Position numbers and translations under genes: made by a program. Under the pieces are notes generated by a model, which worked only from the letters and a program-made list of their open reading frames with translations, was not told the DNA's origin and searched no databases. Of a DNA stretch of 64,000 nucleotides, positions 25,353 through 34,707 are shown in pieces. Positions within the stretch are counted from its first letter, which is position 1; each line of letters starts with the position of its first letter. Where the stretch lies: positions 91,918-155,917 of the forward strand of contig NZ_WVUD01000005.1 in NCBI RefSeq assembly GCF_009856865.1, read 5' to 3'. The stretch comes from Solidesulfovibrio aerotolerans (lineage in GTDB: Bacteria > Desulfobacterota > Desulfovibrionia > Desulfovibrionales > Desulfovibrionaceae).

Positions 25353-25721
25353 ATGACCAACATGGATTTTCCCTTTGGCAACCAAGCGGCACTGATCGAC
25401 AGGATTTTGGCGGATTACGGCTACCGGCCGGTGGTGAACCACCGGGGCCAGTGGTACTACCAAACGACGCTGCGCTGGCACAACCGGCTGGTCCATTGCC
25501 GGCTGGGCCGTGTGGGGCTGGACCGGTTGCCCGACGACCGCAGCAGTCCGACGTGGTGCGGCTACTACGACGTCCACGAACCGGACTCCATGCTCGACGA
25601 CGCTGTCCACCCCACCCTCTTCGCCTGCCTCGCCCACAACCACAAGGCCGACGCGGCGCGGCGGCTCCTTAGCGCAGCGGCAACTCCACAAAAAACGTCG
25701 TCCCGGCTGGCGAGGTTGTAA
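25353..25721 (+). CDS. Small unknown protein, 122 aa, probably Fur-controlled
   Basis: Unrecognised cytosolic protein with GCAGGAGGCACGG before its ATG. It is rich in aromatics and His (QWYYQTTLRWHNRLVHC, SSPTWCGYYDVHEP, HPTLFACLAHNHKADAARR), with three Cys and several His that could bind metal; that is inference. It lies in the same direction as the Fur-box promoter at 25005 and follows the 54-aa ORF. Its last 53 bp overlap the 3' end of the convergent sensor-kinase gene, so the C-terminus is constrained by two frames. Confidence 0.62.
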   Translation: MTNMDFPFGNQAALIDRILADYGYRPVVNHRGQWYYQTTLRWHNRLVHCRLGRVGLDRLPDDRSSPTWCGYYDVHEPDSMLDDAVHPTLFACLAHNHKADAARRLLSAAATPQKTSSRLARL

Positions 25722-27417
25722 AGCGGATGTCGCCGTGGTGGTCCTCCACGATGCGCTGACACACCGCCAGCCCCAGGCCCGTGCCGGATTCCTTGGTGGT
25801 GCAAAAGGGATCAAACACCCGCCCCCGGACATCTTCGGGGATGCCGCCGCCGGTGTCGGCCACGGTCAGGCAGGCTTTGCCCCGGGCCACAGCCGTGGTC
25901 AGGGTGATCGTGCCGCCGCCTTCCATGGCCTCGGCTGCATTTTTGAGCAGGTTTAACAGCACTTGCTTGATGCGCGCCGCGTCATGGGGCACGGCTTCAA
26001 GGCCCGGCCCCAAATCCGTTGCCACCGTAATCCCGCGCGAGGCCATGGCATCGGTCATAATCGCCAACGACTCGCGCACCGTGGCCCCCAGGTCGTGGGG
26101 TGCTATCTGGGGCGGGGCCGGCCGGGTGAAATCGCGCACTTCCGTTAAAAGCGTTTCCAGGCGTTTGGCCTCGGATTCAATGATGCCGAGCTTTTCGGCG
26201 TCGGCCCCGTCGGCCGGCAGATGCCGCCGGACCTGATTGGCAAAGCCGCCCATGAGCATGAGCGGATTTTTGATCTCATGGGACAGCCGCGCCGCCGCTT
26301 CGCCGATGGCCGCGAACCGGGCCGAACGGATAAGCTTTTCCTGGGTGCCAAGCAGCTCCCGGCCGGTCTTGTCGCACTCCTGCTTAAGGGCCCGCGACCA
26401 GCGCAGGGCCAGATGGACAGCGGCGACGAACATGCCAAAGACCACCAGCTCAAACAGCCCGACAATGGCCCACTCCCGCACCAGCAGCCGGCCGATAAGC
26501 CCCTGCACCTCGTCCTCGGGCGCGGCCAGGGCCACGGCCCAGCGGTTGGCGGGGTCTTCGCTGCCGGCCAGGGGCGCCGGGCAAAAGGCCACGAATTTTT
26601 TCACCAACCCGATGCTGCCCCGGTGCCAGCCCGAAAAATACCAGTCCATGCCCCGCTGGCCGGTCAAGACCCGCTTTTCGATGAGCCATTCCAGCCGGCT
26701 CCAGTCGATGTTGGGATCGCGCTGGCGGCGCACGGCAAGCGATTCCCGGCCGATAAATTCCGCTTCATGATGGTCGAGAAACACCCCGGCATCGTCAAGC
26801 ACCCAGGCATAGCCTGTTTCGCCCGAGCGCACGTTGTGAGCATAGCGCCCGGCCACGGCCCGGGCGTCTATCACCAGGACCAGCCCGCCCACCCGGCCCA
26901 TATCGTCGGCCAGGGGCATGGTCATGACGATGAGCTGGCGACCGGCAAAGGGTCCGGTGGCCGGCGAAAACACCCGGCCAAGCGAGCTGTGTCCCAGGCG
27001 CGCCGGCTTGCTAAAGGCCTCGCGGCAGGCCTGGGGGCACAGCCCCTGGGCCGCTACGGTCTGCCCCGAGGCATCGGAAAAGACCGGCTCCCCCCCGCCC
27101 GGGGGCACAACGCCCAGGGCAGCCACGTTCCATTCGGCAAAGATGCTGTAATAGGCCGGCATGGCCAGCCACGGCCGGCCGTCGGAGGCGACCTGTTCGC
27201 GCCACATAAGGGACAGGCTTTCCAGGCAGGTGCGCAAAAAAGCAAAATGATCGCCGATGTTCTCGGCGATCATTTGGGCGAGCAGGAGTTGCTGCTGATT
27301 AAACTGGTCAGTGACCACGGCCTCGACGTCGGTCTTGGCCCGATACCCCATGCCGGCAATGGCCAGGGTCAGAGCCACGAACAACAGGAATGCGGCGATG
27401 ATGTGTTTGCGCGTCAT
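25669..27417 (-). CDS. Cache-domain sensor histidine kinase
   Basis: A 582-aa membrane kinase. TM1 is at residues 6-24, a periplasmic Cache-type sensor at about 30-310, TM2 near 318-340. HisKA has phosphorylated His near 380 (RLSHEIKNPLMLMGGF). The HATPase domain has N-box LLNLLKNAAEAME, G1 DTGGGIP and G2 GTGLGLAVC. It has no receiver or HAMP, resembling NtrB/AtoS-type kinases that control sigma-54 activators; no such regulator is adjacent. It ends in a convergent 53-bp overlap with the 122-aa gene. Confidence 0.92.
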   Translation of the reverse strand: MTRKHIIAAFLLFVALTLAIAGMGYRAKTDVEAVVTDQFNQQQLLLAQMIAENIGDHFAFLRTCLESLSLMWREQVASDGRPWLAMPAYYSIFAEWNVAALGVVPPGGGEPVFSDASGQTVAAQGLCPQACREAFSKPARLGHSSLGRVFSPATGPFAGRQLIVMTMPLADDMGRVGGLVLVIDARAVAGRYAHNVRSGETGYAWVLDDAGVFLDHHEAEFIGRESLAVRRQRDPNIDWSRLEWLIEKRVLTGQRGMDWYFSGWHRGSIGLVKKFVAFCPAPLAGSEDPANRWAVALAAPEDEVQGLIGRLLVREWAIVGLFELVVFGMFVAAVHLALRWSRALKQECDKTGRELLGTQEKLIRSARFAAIGEAAARLSHEIKNPLMLMGGFANQVRRHLPADGADAEKLGIIESEAKRLETLLTEVRDFTRPAPPQIAPHDLGATVRESLAIMTDAMASRGITVATDLGPGLEAVPHDAARIKQVLLNLLKNAAEAMEGGGTITLTTAVARGKACLTVADTGGGIPEDVRGRVFDPFCTTKESGTGLGLAVCQRIVEDHHGDIRFTTSPAGTTFFVELPLR

Positions 27418-27554
27418 AGGCCTTCTCCAGCTTCCTTTTGGATACCTGTTTTTCCCCGTCCCTGCAATTGGTTACGAAACGGCACCGAACACGGTGCCCT
27501 TTTTTGCAAAGTTGGCCCCTTGCGCCAATCGCCGGCCACGCGCATAACCCCGCC

Positions 27555-28904
27555 ATGGACATAACCGAGAAAATGGAAGTGGAACTGGCCGTAACCCGGC
27601 TGGCTCTTGGCGGCAAAGGCGTGGCCCGCCTCGACGGGCTGGTATTTTTCGTGGACGGCGGGCTCCCCGGAGCCACGGTGCTGGCCCGGGTGGAGAAGGT
27701 GAAAAAAGGCTTTGCCGAGGCCCGGGTGATTGAAACCCTGACCCCCTCGCCCCAGGCCGTCACACCGCAATGCCCCCATTTCGGGGTCTGCGGCGGCTGC
27801 GTCTGGCAGGATCTCGACTACGAGGCCCAACTTTTCTGGAAGCGCGAGCAGGTGGTCGAAAGCCTGGGCCGCCTGGGCGGCCTGCCCGACGTGCCCGTGG
27901 CCGCGACCATCCCCTCGCCGGCCCTGTACGGCTACCGCAACAAAATGGAATTCGCCTTTGCCGGCAAGCTGTATCTGGGGCTGCACGAACGCGCCCGGCC
28001 AAACCGGGTGCTCGATATCCAAACCTGTCCGCTCATGGACCCCTGGGCCGCCGAAATGGTGGGCTACCTGCGCCAGGCCTGCCTGGACACCGGCCTTGGT
28101 GCGTTTGACTCCCGCACCAGCAAAGGCGTGTGGCGCCATCTGGTGCTGCGCCAGTCGGCAGCCACCGGGGCGCGGCTGGTCCATCTGATCACCGGCCCGG
28201 CGCGCGGGGCCGGCGACGCCGTCCACGCCCTGGGCGAGACGCTCATGAAAAAGTTTCCCGCCGTGACGGGCTTTGTCCATTCGGTGCGCCGGGCCTCTGC
28301 GGCCGTGGCCGTGGGCGAGCGGCAGGTCTTTTCCCTGGGCCGCCCGCTGCTGGAAGAGCACGTGGGCCGGGTGCGGCTGCGGGTGTTGCCCGACGCCTTT
28401 GTCCAGACCAACACCGCAGCCACCGCGGCCCTGTATGACGTGGTGGCCCAGGCCGCCGGCAGCGATCCGACCGGCACGGCCTGGGATCTCTACAGCGGTT
28501 GCGGCGGCATCGCCCTGACCCTGGCCCCGCACTTTCAGACGGTCTATGGTCTGGACATCGACATCCGGGCCGTGGAAAGCGCCAAGGCCTCGGCCGAACT
28601 GTCCGAGATCGACAATTGCGTCTTTGCTGCCGGCGACGTGGAAGCGGCCCTGGACAACCTGTCCCACACCAAGCCGGTGGTGGCTGTGCTTGATCCGCCC
28701 CGGGCCGGAGCCAGCGCCGCCGTGCTGGCAGCGCTTTTACGTGCTGCGCCCAAACGCATCGTCTACGTGTCCTGCAACCCGGCCACCCTGGCCCGGGACG
28801 TCAAGATCCTTGGCGAGCTGTACAACGTAGAAGCCGTCACCCCCGTGGACCTGTTCCCGCACACGGCCCATATCGAGGCCGTGGCCGCGCTGGTCCTGCG
28901 CTAA
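27555..28904 (+). CDS. rlmD: 23S rRNA (uracil-5-)-methyltransferase, RlmD/TrmA family
   Basis: A 449-aa enzyme with an N-terminal TRAM-like RNA-binding domain (VELAVTRLALGGKGVARLDG). The [4Fe-4S]-binding cysteines follow (CPHFGVCGGCVWQDLDY and a later Cys near CPLM). The C-terminal AdoMet domain holds DLYSGCGGIALTLA, VLDPPRAG, and the catalytic Cys in YVSCNPATLARD. It makes m5U in rRNA or tRNA; RlmD is the best guess because of the cluster cysteines. The start MDITEKMEVEL at 27555 suits the family; the upstream open frame is ignored. It ends 3 bp from a convergent gene. Confidence 0.9.
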   Translation: MDITEKMEVELAVTRLALGGKGVARLDGLVFFVDGGLPGATVLARVEKVKKGFAEARVIETLTPSPQAVTPQCPHFGVCGGCVWQDLDYEAQLFWKREQVVESLGRLGGLPDVPVAATIPSPALYGYRNKMEFAFAGKLYLGLHERARPNRVLDIQTCPLMDPWAAEMVGYLRQACLDTGLGAFDSRTSKGVWRHLVLRQSAATGARLVHLITGPARGAGDAVHALGETLMKKFPAVTGFVHSVRRASAAVAVGERQVFSLGRPLLEEHVGRVRLRVLPDAFVQTNTAATAALYDVVAQAAGSDPTGTAWDLYSGCGGIALTLAPHFQTVYGLDIDIRAVESAKASAELSEIDNCVFAAGDVEAALDNLSHTKPVVAVLDPPRAGASAAVLAALLRAAPKRIVYVSCNPATLARDVKILGELYNVEAVTPVDLFPHTAHIEAVAALVLR

Positions 28905-28907
28905 AAG

Positions 28908-30221
28908 TCACTGCCCAGGGCCAAACGGCCCTGCTGCTCCCAGGCAGGCCACCACGTCCGCCCCGCTGTCCTCCGGCAGCGGGGCGGCATCCAGACAGGG
29001 ATCAAGCCCGACAAAGGCGTCCGCCGCCTGACCAAGCCAGGTCTGGCCCGCAAACCGGGCAATGGCTTGGCCGGCCAGCCGATTGCCGGCCGCATTCCAA
29101 TGAATTTCCCGGGCAGGATAGAGGCTGTCCCCACGGGCCGCAGCACAGGCCATGACCGGCGTCAGATCAAGAACGGCCACGTCCGGGGCCGCAGCAGCCA
29201 GCACAGCCCGGGCCATGCGTCCAGGCAACGACGGATCGAAACGCTTGGGGTCAACGCCTACCCGCTCGGCGGTTTCGCGCCACAGGCCAGGATTGATCGC
29301 CGCCTCGGCCGGCTCCAGCACCACAGCCGTTTGCACCCCCCGCTCGCGCCCAAGACGGGATAAATCACGCCCCAGATCGGCCAACGCCTTCCATCCCCTG
29401 GACAACTCGCCGCAGCGCCCCCCTTCTCCGGCGGCAGCCTGAAACAGAATCTGCTCCTGATATTTTTTCTCCGGCATCGGGCTGTAGAGGCTGTTAAAGG
29501 GTTCCGGGATGGTGCTTATCACGTATTCCCCGGTTGTTTCAATGTCGACAGCGGCGGCGGCATAGTCGAGCAGTCGCGAGCCGTGTATGCGAGGGGCCGC
29601 GGCGAAGCGTTTGCGGTTGGTGGTGATTTCCACATACGTGTCGCGCAACAGACCGTTTACAGGCTGATCGTCCGGCACAGCATTCCAGGCCACCTCGGTG
29701 CAGTCGTTGCCCAAAAACATGCCCACCAGCACGGCATCGGCCTCGACACGCCCGGTCCAGTGGGCCAGGGCCTTGCGATACTGGAAAAACGAGGTTCCAG
29801 GTTCGCCGAAATTGACCAGCCTGGCTTTGACCCCGGCCTGCTCCAGCACCCCGGCGGCAATGCTTTGGAAGGTGGCGTCCGTTTTCACCGTGCCGTAAAC
29901 GTAGGAATCGCCAAAGGTCAGCAGCCGAAACTCGCCGGGAGTCTTTACAAGGGGGACCGGCGTGTCATTGTAGTTCAGCGCCGTCAGATCGGCGCTGTCG
30001 CCCAGAGGATACAGTGCGACCTGATCCAGAAGCGCGACCACAAGCCGGCTGGCGACTTCGCCGAACCCAACAAGCAGCAGCGTCGTGGCCAGGGTGAGCA
30101 GACATGTTTTCCCCAGGCGGCCGATGCGCTGCTTTGGGCCGGCACCCATACGGCGGTTGGAACGGGGACGCGGCGATTGCTCGCTGAATCTGGTGTGGCA
30201 GGCGGCTTCAATAGTATTCAT
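28908..30221 (-). CDS. Membrane-anchored SGNH/GDSL hydrolase-like protein
   Basis: A 437-aa protein with one membrane anchor near residues 38-58 and an SGNH-type domain facing the periplasm. Block I Ser is in LLTFGDSYVYG, Gly is in LVNFGEPGTS, block III is GMFLGNDCTE, and the block V His is in REIHWNAAGNRLAG. All four catalytic-type residues appear present. Family members deacetylate or transfer acyl groups on polysaccharides, but the substrate is unknown. Two ATGs (codons 1 and 25) are possible; neither has a clear ribosome site, so the N-terminus is uncertain. Confidence 0.8.
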   Translation of the reverse strand: MNTIEAACHTRFSEQSPRPRSNRRMGAGPKQRIGRLGKTCLLTLATTLLLVGFGEVASRLVVALLDQVALYPLGDSADLTALNYNDTPVPLVKTPGEFRLLTFGDSYVYGTVKTDATFQSIAAGVLEQAGVKARLVNFGEPGTSFFQYRKALAHWTGRVEADAVLVGMFLGNDCTEVAWNAVPDDQPVNGLLRDTYVEITTNRKRFAAAPRIHGSRLLDYAAAAVDIETTGEYVISTIPEPFNSLYSPMPEKKYQEQILFQAAAGEGGRCGELSRGWKALADLGRDLSRLGRERGVQTAVVLEPAEAAINPGLWRETAERVGVDPKRFDPSLPGRMARAVLAAAAPDVAVLDLTPVMACAAARGDSLYPAREIHWNAAGNRLAGQAIARFAGQTWLGQAADAFVGLDPCLDAAPLPEDSGADVVACLGAAGPFGPGQ

Positions 30222-30339
30222 GCCGGCGTGGTCGCTCTTAACCGCCCCAAGGTTTCACTTCCCCCGGCCCGGCCGGCCCGTTACTGTCCGGTCAGGCCCT
30301 GCCTCGCCGCCAACGCCAAGCCTTTAAAAGGGAAAAATC

Positions 30340-31605
30340 ATGCCCGACGCCCCTTTTTGCCTCCATATCCGCCAAGCCGCCGACGCCGCAGCCGTGCGCC
30401 GCGCCCTGGATGAAACGCTGCCGGCCTATGCCCACGTCTTTCCAGCCGATACGGCCGCGCCCATCCTGGTCAAGCCCAATCTCAACGCCAACATGAACGC
30501 GCTTACCGGCAACACCACCGATCTGCGCCTGCTTTTCGCCCTGCTCGGCCATCTGCGCGACGCCGGCTATACCAACGTCACCGTTGGCGAAGGCACCAAT
30601 TCGGGCTTTTATCGCAACAAGATCGGCGTCATCGAGCGGCTGCGGGTGGACCGGGTCGCCGCCCGGTTCGGCTGCCCGGCCATCGATCTCAACAACGCGC
30701 CGGGCGCGCCCGTGGCCTTTGAAGACGGCGTTACGGCCCTTGTCGCCCGGCCGGTCCTGGAGGCGGCCCTGGTCATCAATCTGCCCAAATTAAAAACCCA
30801 TTTTGAGGCGGGCATGTCGGTGTGCCTTAAAAATATCATGGGCTGTCTGGTGGGCCAGGAAAACAAGAAAAAAACCCACCTGAGCCTGGCCGCCAACATC
30901 GTCAACCTCAACCAGGCCGTGCGCCCGGCCCTGCATATCGTGGACGCGCTTATCGCCATGGAAGGCCTCGGCCCCACGCGTGGCACGCCGCTGCGCCTGG
31001 ATACCCTCGTTTTCGGCGAAAACCCGTTTTTGATCGATCTGGCCTGCGCCCGGCTGGCCGGCTTTCCCCACGAGCAGGTGCGCCCCCTGGCCAAGGCCCG
31101 GGAGCGCGGGTTGGTCACGCCGGCCATGGACGCCTTTCTCGACAGCTTAAGCCTGCCGCTCCTGGCCGGGCGGCCCTTTGCCCCACCCGTGGCCGGTGCC
31201 CTGGCCACGTTTATCCACAGCCCCAAACGCCAGAAATATTTCCTGGCCGTGCGCAACACGCCCTTTTTCACCTGGCTGGCCGGCACGGACTGGTTCGGCA
31301 AACTGCTCTTTGCCACCGGCCTTCGCCAGGACGTCTTTTGCCGCGAGGACATGCGCCTGGACAGCCTGACCCTGGACGCGGCAGCCTGCAACGACTGCGG
31401 GGCCTGCCGCCGCGCCTGCCCGGCCAGCCTGGACCCCGCCCACGTCGCGACCACAGGCGACCGGACAGGCTGCCTGGAATGCCTCTACTGCTATCTGATC
31501 TGCCCCGGCAACGCCCTGGTCTTTCACGGCGAACCCGGCTCTCTGGGCGAACAACAGCGCCAATACGACGCCCTTGTCCGCAAATTGGACGCGGGGGGAC
31601 GGTAG
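30340..31605 (+). CDS. DUF362 protein with C-terminal 2[4Fe-4S] domain
   Basis: A 421-aa cytosolic protein. The DUF362 domain spans about residues 40-240, with KPNLN, VGEG and LPKLKTH landmarks. A short linker leads to a bacterial-ferredoxin domain with two cluster motifs, CNDCGACRRACP and CLECLYCYLICP. The family occurs widely in anaerobes; its reaction is not known, and a redox or iron-sulfur role is inferred from the clusters. RBS AAGGGAAAAATC precedes the ATG. Two modular palindromic repeats follow its stop. Confidence 0.87.
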   Translation: MPDAPFCLHIRQAADAAAVRRALDETLPAYAHVFPADTAAPILVKPNLNANMNALTGNTTDLRLLFALLGHLRDAGYTNVTVGEGTNSGFYRNKIGVIERLRVDRVAARFGCPAIDLNNAPGAPVAFEDGVTALVARPVLEAALVINLPKLKTHFEAGMSVCLKNIMGCLVGQENKKKTHLSLAANIVNLNQAVRPALHIVDALIAMEGLGPTRGTPLRLDTLVFGENPFLIDLACARLAGFPHEQVRPLAKARERGLVTPAMDAFLDSLSLPLLAGRPFAPPVAGALATFIHSPKRQKYFLAVRNTPFFTWLAGTDWFGKLLFATGLRQDVFCREDMRLDSLTLDAAACNDCGACRRACPASLDPAHVATTGDRTGCLECLYCYLICPGNALVFHGEPGSLGEQQRQYDALVRKLDAGGR

Positions 31606-31643
31606 GAGAAGAAGGCAAGAGGAGGAGGATGAGGCAGAAGAGT
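31606..31643 (+). other. Purine-rich tract before repeat copy C
   Basis: Immediately after the DUF362 stop the plus strand is almost purely A/G (GGAGAAGAAGGCAAGAGGAG and onward) and ends GAGGCAGAAGAG. The same kind of tract separates stop codon and repeat at copies A, B, D, E, F and G, so it looks like part of the repeat family rather than chance. Confidence 0.6.
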
Positions 31644-31720
31644 GCCTCCGGCGGCCGGGGGGATGATCCCCCCGGACCCCCCAACGGGAAAAGTTGTTTA
31701 AGGGGTGCGCGAGGGAACGG
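31644..31720 (+). repeat. Dispersed G6/C6 palindromic repeat, copy C
   Basis: Head GCCTCCGGCGGCC, core palindrome 31655-31675 and GGACCCCCC are complete. A tail follows (CGGGAAAAGTTGTTTAAGGGG) like those of copies F and H. It follows the DUF362/ferredoxin gene in the same direction. Confidence 0.87.
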
Positions 31721-31829
31721 CGTTGCCGCAAGGGAGGAGGCAGAAGAGGCCTCCGGCGGCCAAAGGGAGTGACAGCCCTTTGGAATCCCACCTGGAAGGC
31801 AAGGGGTTCATGGGGAACGGCGTTGCCGC
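31721..31829 (+). repeat. Palindromic repeat variant with swapped core (copy C2)
   Basis: The purine tract and GCCTCCGGCGG head recur at 31735-31758, but the hairpin core is CCAAAGGG with CCCTTTGG (31760-31783) in place of the G6/C6 palindrome. The tail resembles that of copy C. GGGAACGGCGTTGCCGC occurs at 31713 and again at 31813, so copies C and C2 are a 100-bp tandem duplication with different cores. Confidence 0.75.
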
Positions 31830-31920
31830 GACGGTGGCTGGGAGCGGGGTCGGTTATCGAGCTGGCAGCCGAAGGAATTGCCACCCAACGCCCAATACCC
31901 CTTAAAATATTTCTTCTATC

Positions 31921-31962
31921 AAGGGGGTCCGGGGGGGATTATCCCCCCCGGCCGCCGGAGGC
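31921..31962 (-). repeat. Dispersed G7/C7 palindromic repeat, copy D
   Basis: The core at 31929-31951 is identical to that of copy A. On the minus strand it follows the chemoreceptor stop after a purine-rich tract (31963-31994). Its tail extends to about 31880 and ends in the conserved AAGGGGTATTGGGCGTTGG. Between 31830 and 31880 I see only degenerate sequence. Confidence 0.87.
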
Positions 31963-31994
31963 CTCTTCGCCTCTTCGCTTCTTCCTATTTTATA

Positions 31995-34025
31995 CTAGGC
32001 AGTGCGCAGTTTGCCGATGATTTGTTCCATGTCGCCGGATAAGTCGGCCAGGGCGTGTACGGCCTGGGCCGACTCCTGCATGCCATTGCTGGTGGTTTCC
32101 ACCACGCCGCTGACTTCGTTCATGGCCCGGTTGATTTCCTCGGCAGCGGCGGATTGCTGTTCGGCGGCGGCGGCGATGCCGGCCACTTCGCGGGCGCTTG
32201 CCTCGGCCAGTTGCAAAATCTCGCGCAGCACTTCGCCGGATTTCCCGGCCAGCTTTGTGGCTTCGGACACGGCCTCGGCCGCCTTGTCCACGTTTTGGAT
32301 GTTGCCTGACACCGACTGCTGGATGCTGACCACGGCCTGCCCCACTTCCTTGGTGGCGGTCATGGTTTTTTCGGCCAGCTTGCGCACCTCGTCGGCCACG
32401 ACGGCAAAGCCGCGTCCGGCTTCGCCGGCCCGGGCGGCCTCGATGGCGGCGTTTAGGGCCAGCAGGTTGGTCTGGTCGGCAATATCGGAGATGACGGACA
32501 TGACCCGGCCAATGGCTTGGGTCTGTTCGCCCAGGGCGCTCATGGCTCCCTTGAGATCGGCGGAGACGGCGTTGACCCGGTCGATGGAGCGCATGGAGTC
32601 GGCCACCACGGCCGCGCCGGAGGACGCCTTGGACTTGGTGTCGTCGGCGGACTGGGCGGCGCGGGAAGCGTTTTTGGCGACGTCAAGGACTGTGGAGGTC
32701 ATCTGGGCGATGGCTTCGACAACTTCGCGCAGGCGGTCGCGCTGGTGGGCGGCACCTTGGCCCACCTGCTCCACCTGGGTTTCCAGCTCGCCCGAGGCGG
32801 CGATGATGCTTTCGACCACAAAGCCAAGGCTTTCGGCGACTTCCAGCATGCCTTCGCGCTTGGCCACTTCGGCCATGGCGCGGGCCTTCTCGGCCTCTTC
32901 CCGGGCTTCCCCGGCGCATTTGGCCTCTTCATTGGCCTCGCAGCTCATGGCTTCGGCCTCGGCGATCTTGGCTTTAAGGCTGGTCACCATCCGCTCGATA
33001 ACGTTTTTAAGCTCTTCTATTTCGCCGGAAAAGCGGCCCTCGGCCACGGCGTCGAAATCGCCTCGCGACACCTTGCGGGCCAGTTCCATGACCCGGCGCA
33101 GGGGCGAGGTCATGCCCCGGGCGGTGAAAAAGCCCACGAGCATCACGACCAGGGCCACGATGCTGGAGGCGGTCAGGGTCGAATAGAGGATGGTGCGCTC
33201 GGTGGCGGCGATGGAAGCCCGGTCGCGGCCGATAAACAACATGCCGGCGATCTTGCCGTCGGCCCCCATGATCGGCCAGTAGGCGGTGGTGTAGTCCTTG
33301 CCGAGGATCGCATTGATGTTGAGGAAGCGGCCGCCCTTGCGAAGCACTTCCTCCAGCACTTGCGGGTTGTCCATTTTGGTTCCGATGGCCCGCTTGCCCT
33401 CGCGCTCGATGGTGGTAGCCACCCGGGTGTCACCGTAAAAGATGGTGCATTCCGTGCCGAGCACCTTTTTGATCTCGTCCACAAAGGCGTTGCTGGAGGA
33501 CAGGTTGATGCCGGCGGTCACCGTGCCCACGATCTTGCCATCCTGGTAGACGGGATAGCCGGCGCGCAAGGAAAATTTGACGGCCGAGCCTTCTTCCAGA
33601 CCGACCGAGCCTTGGCCGGCCAGGGCCTTTTGCACGTTGATCTGATTTTTAACAGAATCGCCGATGGTATCGGAGTGGCTGCGGGCCACCACCACGCCCT
33701 GGGCGTCGGCGATGGTGACGAATTCGATCTTGAGTTCCTTGTCGGCCGCTTTGGCGATTTCCACCAGCTTGGGCGTGTCCCGGGCAACGATGGCCGCCGC
33801 GATGTCCGGTCGGCCGGCCAGCAGGTAGGTGATGCCCTTGACCTCCTGGGTGGCCTCTTTGAGGATCGCATCCACGGCGTCGGCCTTGGTGTCGATCTCG
33901 TTTTGACTGATCCGGTTGAGTCCTTCGGAGAGGTAGATATGGACGGTGAGCGAAGTGGCCAAGGTCAGCAGCGCGACGGTGAAAAGGAGCAGGGCAATGA
34001 TTTTTCCGGTGAGAGTCAGCCGCAT
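31995..34025 (-). CDS. Methyl-accepting chemotaxis protein (single-Cache type)
   Basis: A 676-aa chemoreceptor. TM1 is at residues 8-28. A periplasmic sCache-type sensor spans about 30-280 ([20 protein letters not shown] near its end). TM2 lies near 285-310, then HAMP, then a long coiled-coil signalling domain. The hairpin tip is near 541, around [18 protein letters not shown], and Glu/Gln methylation sites are likely in flanking helices. There is no C-terminal CheR-tether pentapeptide. The start at 34025 is set by GGAGG in GGCTTCGGAGGCGTCT; the frame is open 20 codons further. Ligand unknown. Confidence 0.94.
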   Translation of the reverse strand: MRLTLTGKIIALLLFTVALLTLATSLTVHIYLSEGLNRISQNEIDTKADAVDAILKEATQEVKGITYLLAGRPDIAAAIVARDTPKLVEIAKAADKELKIEFVTIADAQGVVVARSHSDTIGDSVKNQINVQKALAGQGSVGLEEGSAVKFSLRAGYPVYQDGKIVGTVTAGINLSSSNAFVDEIKKVLGTECTIFYGDTRVATTIEREGKRAIGTKMDNPQVLEEVLRKGGRFLNINAILGKDYTTAYWPIMGADGKIAGMLFIGRDRASIAATERTILYSTLTASSIVALVVMLVGFFTARGMTSPLRRVMELARKVSRGDFDAVAEGRFSGEIEELKNVIERMVTSLKAKIAEAEAMSCEANEEAKCAGEAREEAEKARAMAEVAKREGMLEVAESLGFVVESIIAASGELETQVEQVGQGAAHQRDRLREVVEAIAQMTSTVLDVAKNASRAAQSADDTKSKASSGAAVVADSMRSIDRVNAVSADLKGAMSALGEQTQAIGRVMSVISDIADQTNLLALNAAIEAARAGEAGRGFAVVADEVRKLAEKTMTATKEVGQAVVSIQQSVSGNIQNVDKAAEAVSEATKLAGKSGEVLREILQLAEASAREVAGIAAAAEQQSAAAEEINRAMNEVSGVVETTSNGMQESAQAVHALADLSGDMEQIIGKLRTA

Positions 34026-34295
34026 AGACGCCTCCGAAGCCGACCGGGGAAGGAAATTCCCGGGGTGAATCGTGAAATAACGCACAAGGCTGTCTGCATT
34101 TAGGAAGCTGGGTTAACCTATAATAAAACATACCCTCTGCAAAGTCGTTTTCCCAGGATTGCGGCGAATTTTACCATTCCAAAGACAAATAAATCCGAAT
34201 TTTCACAAACCCCAGGGGTTTCAGACCGGTGCCGCTCCGAAGGCGGCCCAGAGGCATTCCCGCCGCAGTCCCATCGCCTGCGCGCGGCAAACGCG

Positions 34296-34601
34296 TCACG
34301 GCCGGGCCAGAAACCGGCGCAGCACAAAGCCTTCCCGGCCCGATGACACCGTACGCACCTCGGCCCAGCCTCCGGGATAAGCCGCTTGCAGCACCACCTG
34401 CTGCCCTTCACCCAGATCCTCCACCACGGCGCAGGTCACGCTTGGGCAGGCCAGCAGATTGACCAACGTTCCGGTCACCCGATAGACGCTGGCCGCATCC
34501 GCCGGTGCAGCCGGCTGCGGCCGGCCGGCGCAGCCCCAACCAGTCGCCACAACGGCAACAACCACCCCCAACACGGCCCAACGCAGCCGACGTCCGTACA
34601 T
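34296..34601 (-). CDS. Small exported SH3-like protein, 101 aa
   Basis: An exported protein with a hydrophobic signal (WAVLGVVVAVVATGWGC). A cysteine at about 24 sits where a lipobox would be, but the preceding residues are not canonical, so secretion with or without lipidation is possible. The mature part (VYRVTGTLVNLLACPSVTCAVVEDLGEGQQV, WAEVRTVSSGREGFVLRRFL) has the spacing of a bacterial SH3 domain that binds cell wall. Two further Cys could form a disulfide. A plausible promoter lies 80-105 bp upstream. Confidence 0.7.
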   Translation of the reverse strand: MYGRRLRWAVLGVVVAVVATGWGCAGRPQPAAPADAASVYRVTGTLVNLLACPSVTCAVVEDLGEGQQVVLQAAYPGGWAEVRTVSSGREGFVLRRFLARP

Positions 34602-34679
34602 AGCCCGCCTCCTTGCCTGCTCAAGCGTTGCGTTCGCGCATTGCCGCCATGGTTAACCGATTGTTAACACACTCAATTT

Positions 34680-34707
34680 AATATATTTGTTCACAAGTAA
34701 ATGTAAA
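34680..34707 (-). promoter_or_regulatory. Sigma-70-type promoter for the SH3-like gene
   Basis: On the minus strand, TTTACA (34707-34702) is 16 bp from TATATT (34685-34680), each one mismatch from consensus, in an AT-rich island about 80 bp before the SH3-like gene start. The rest of the 380-bp gap (34708-34981) has no gene or clear structure. Confidence 0.5.
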
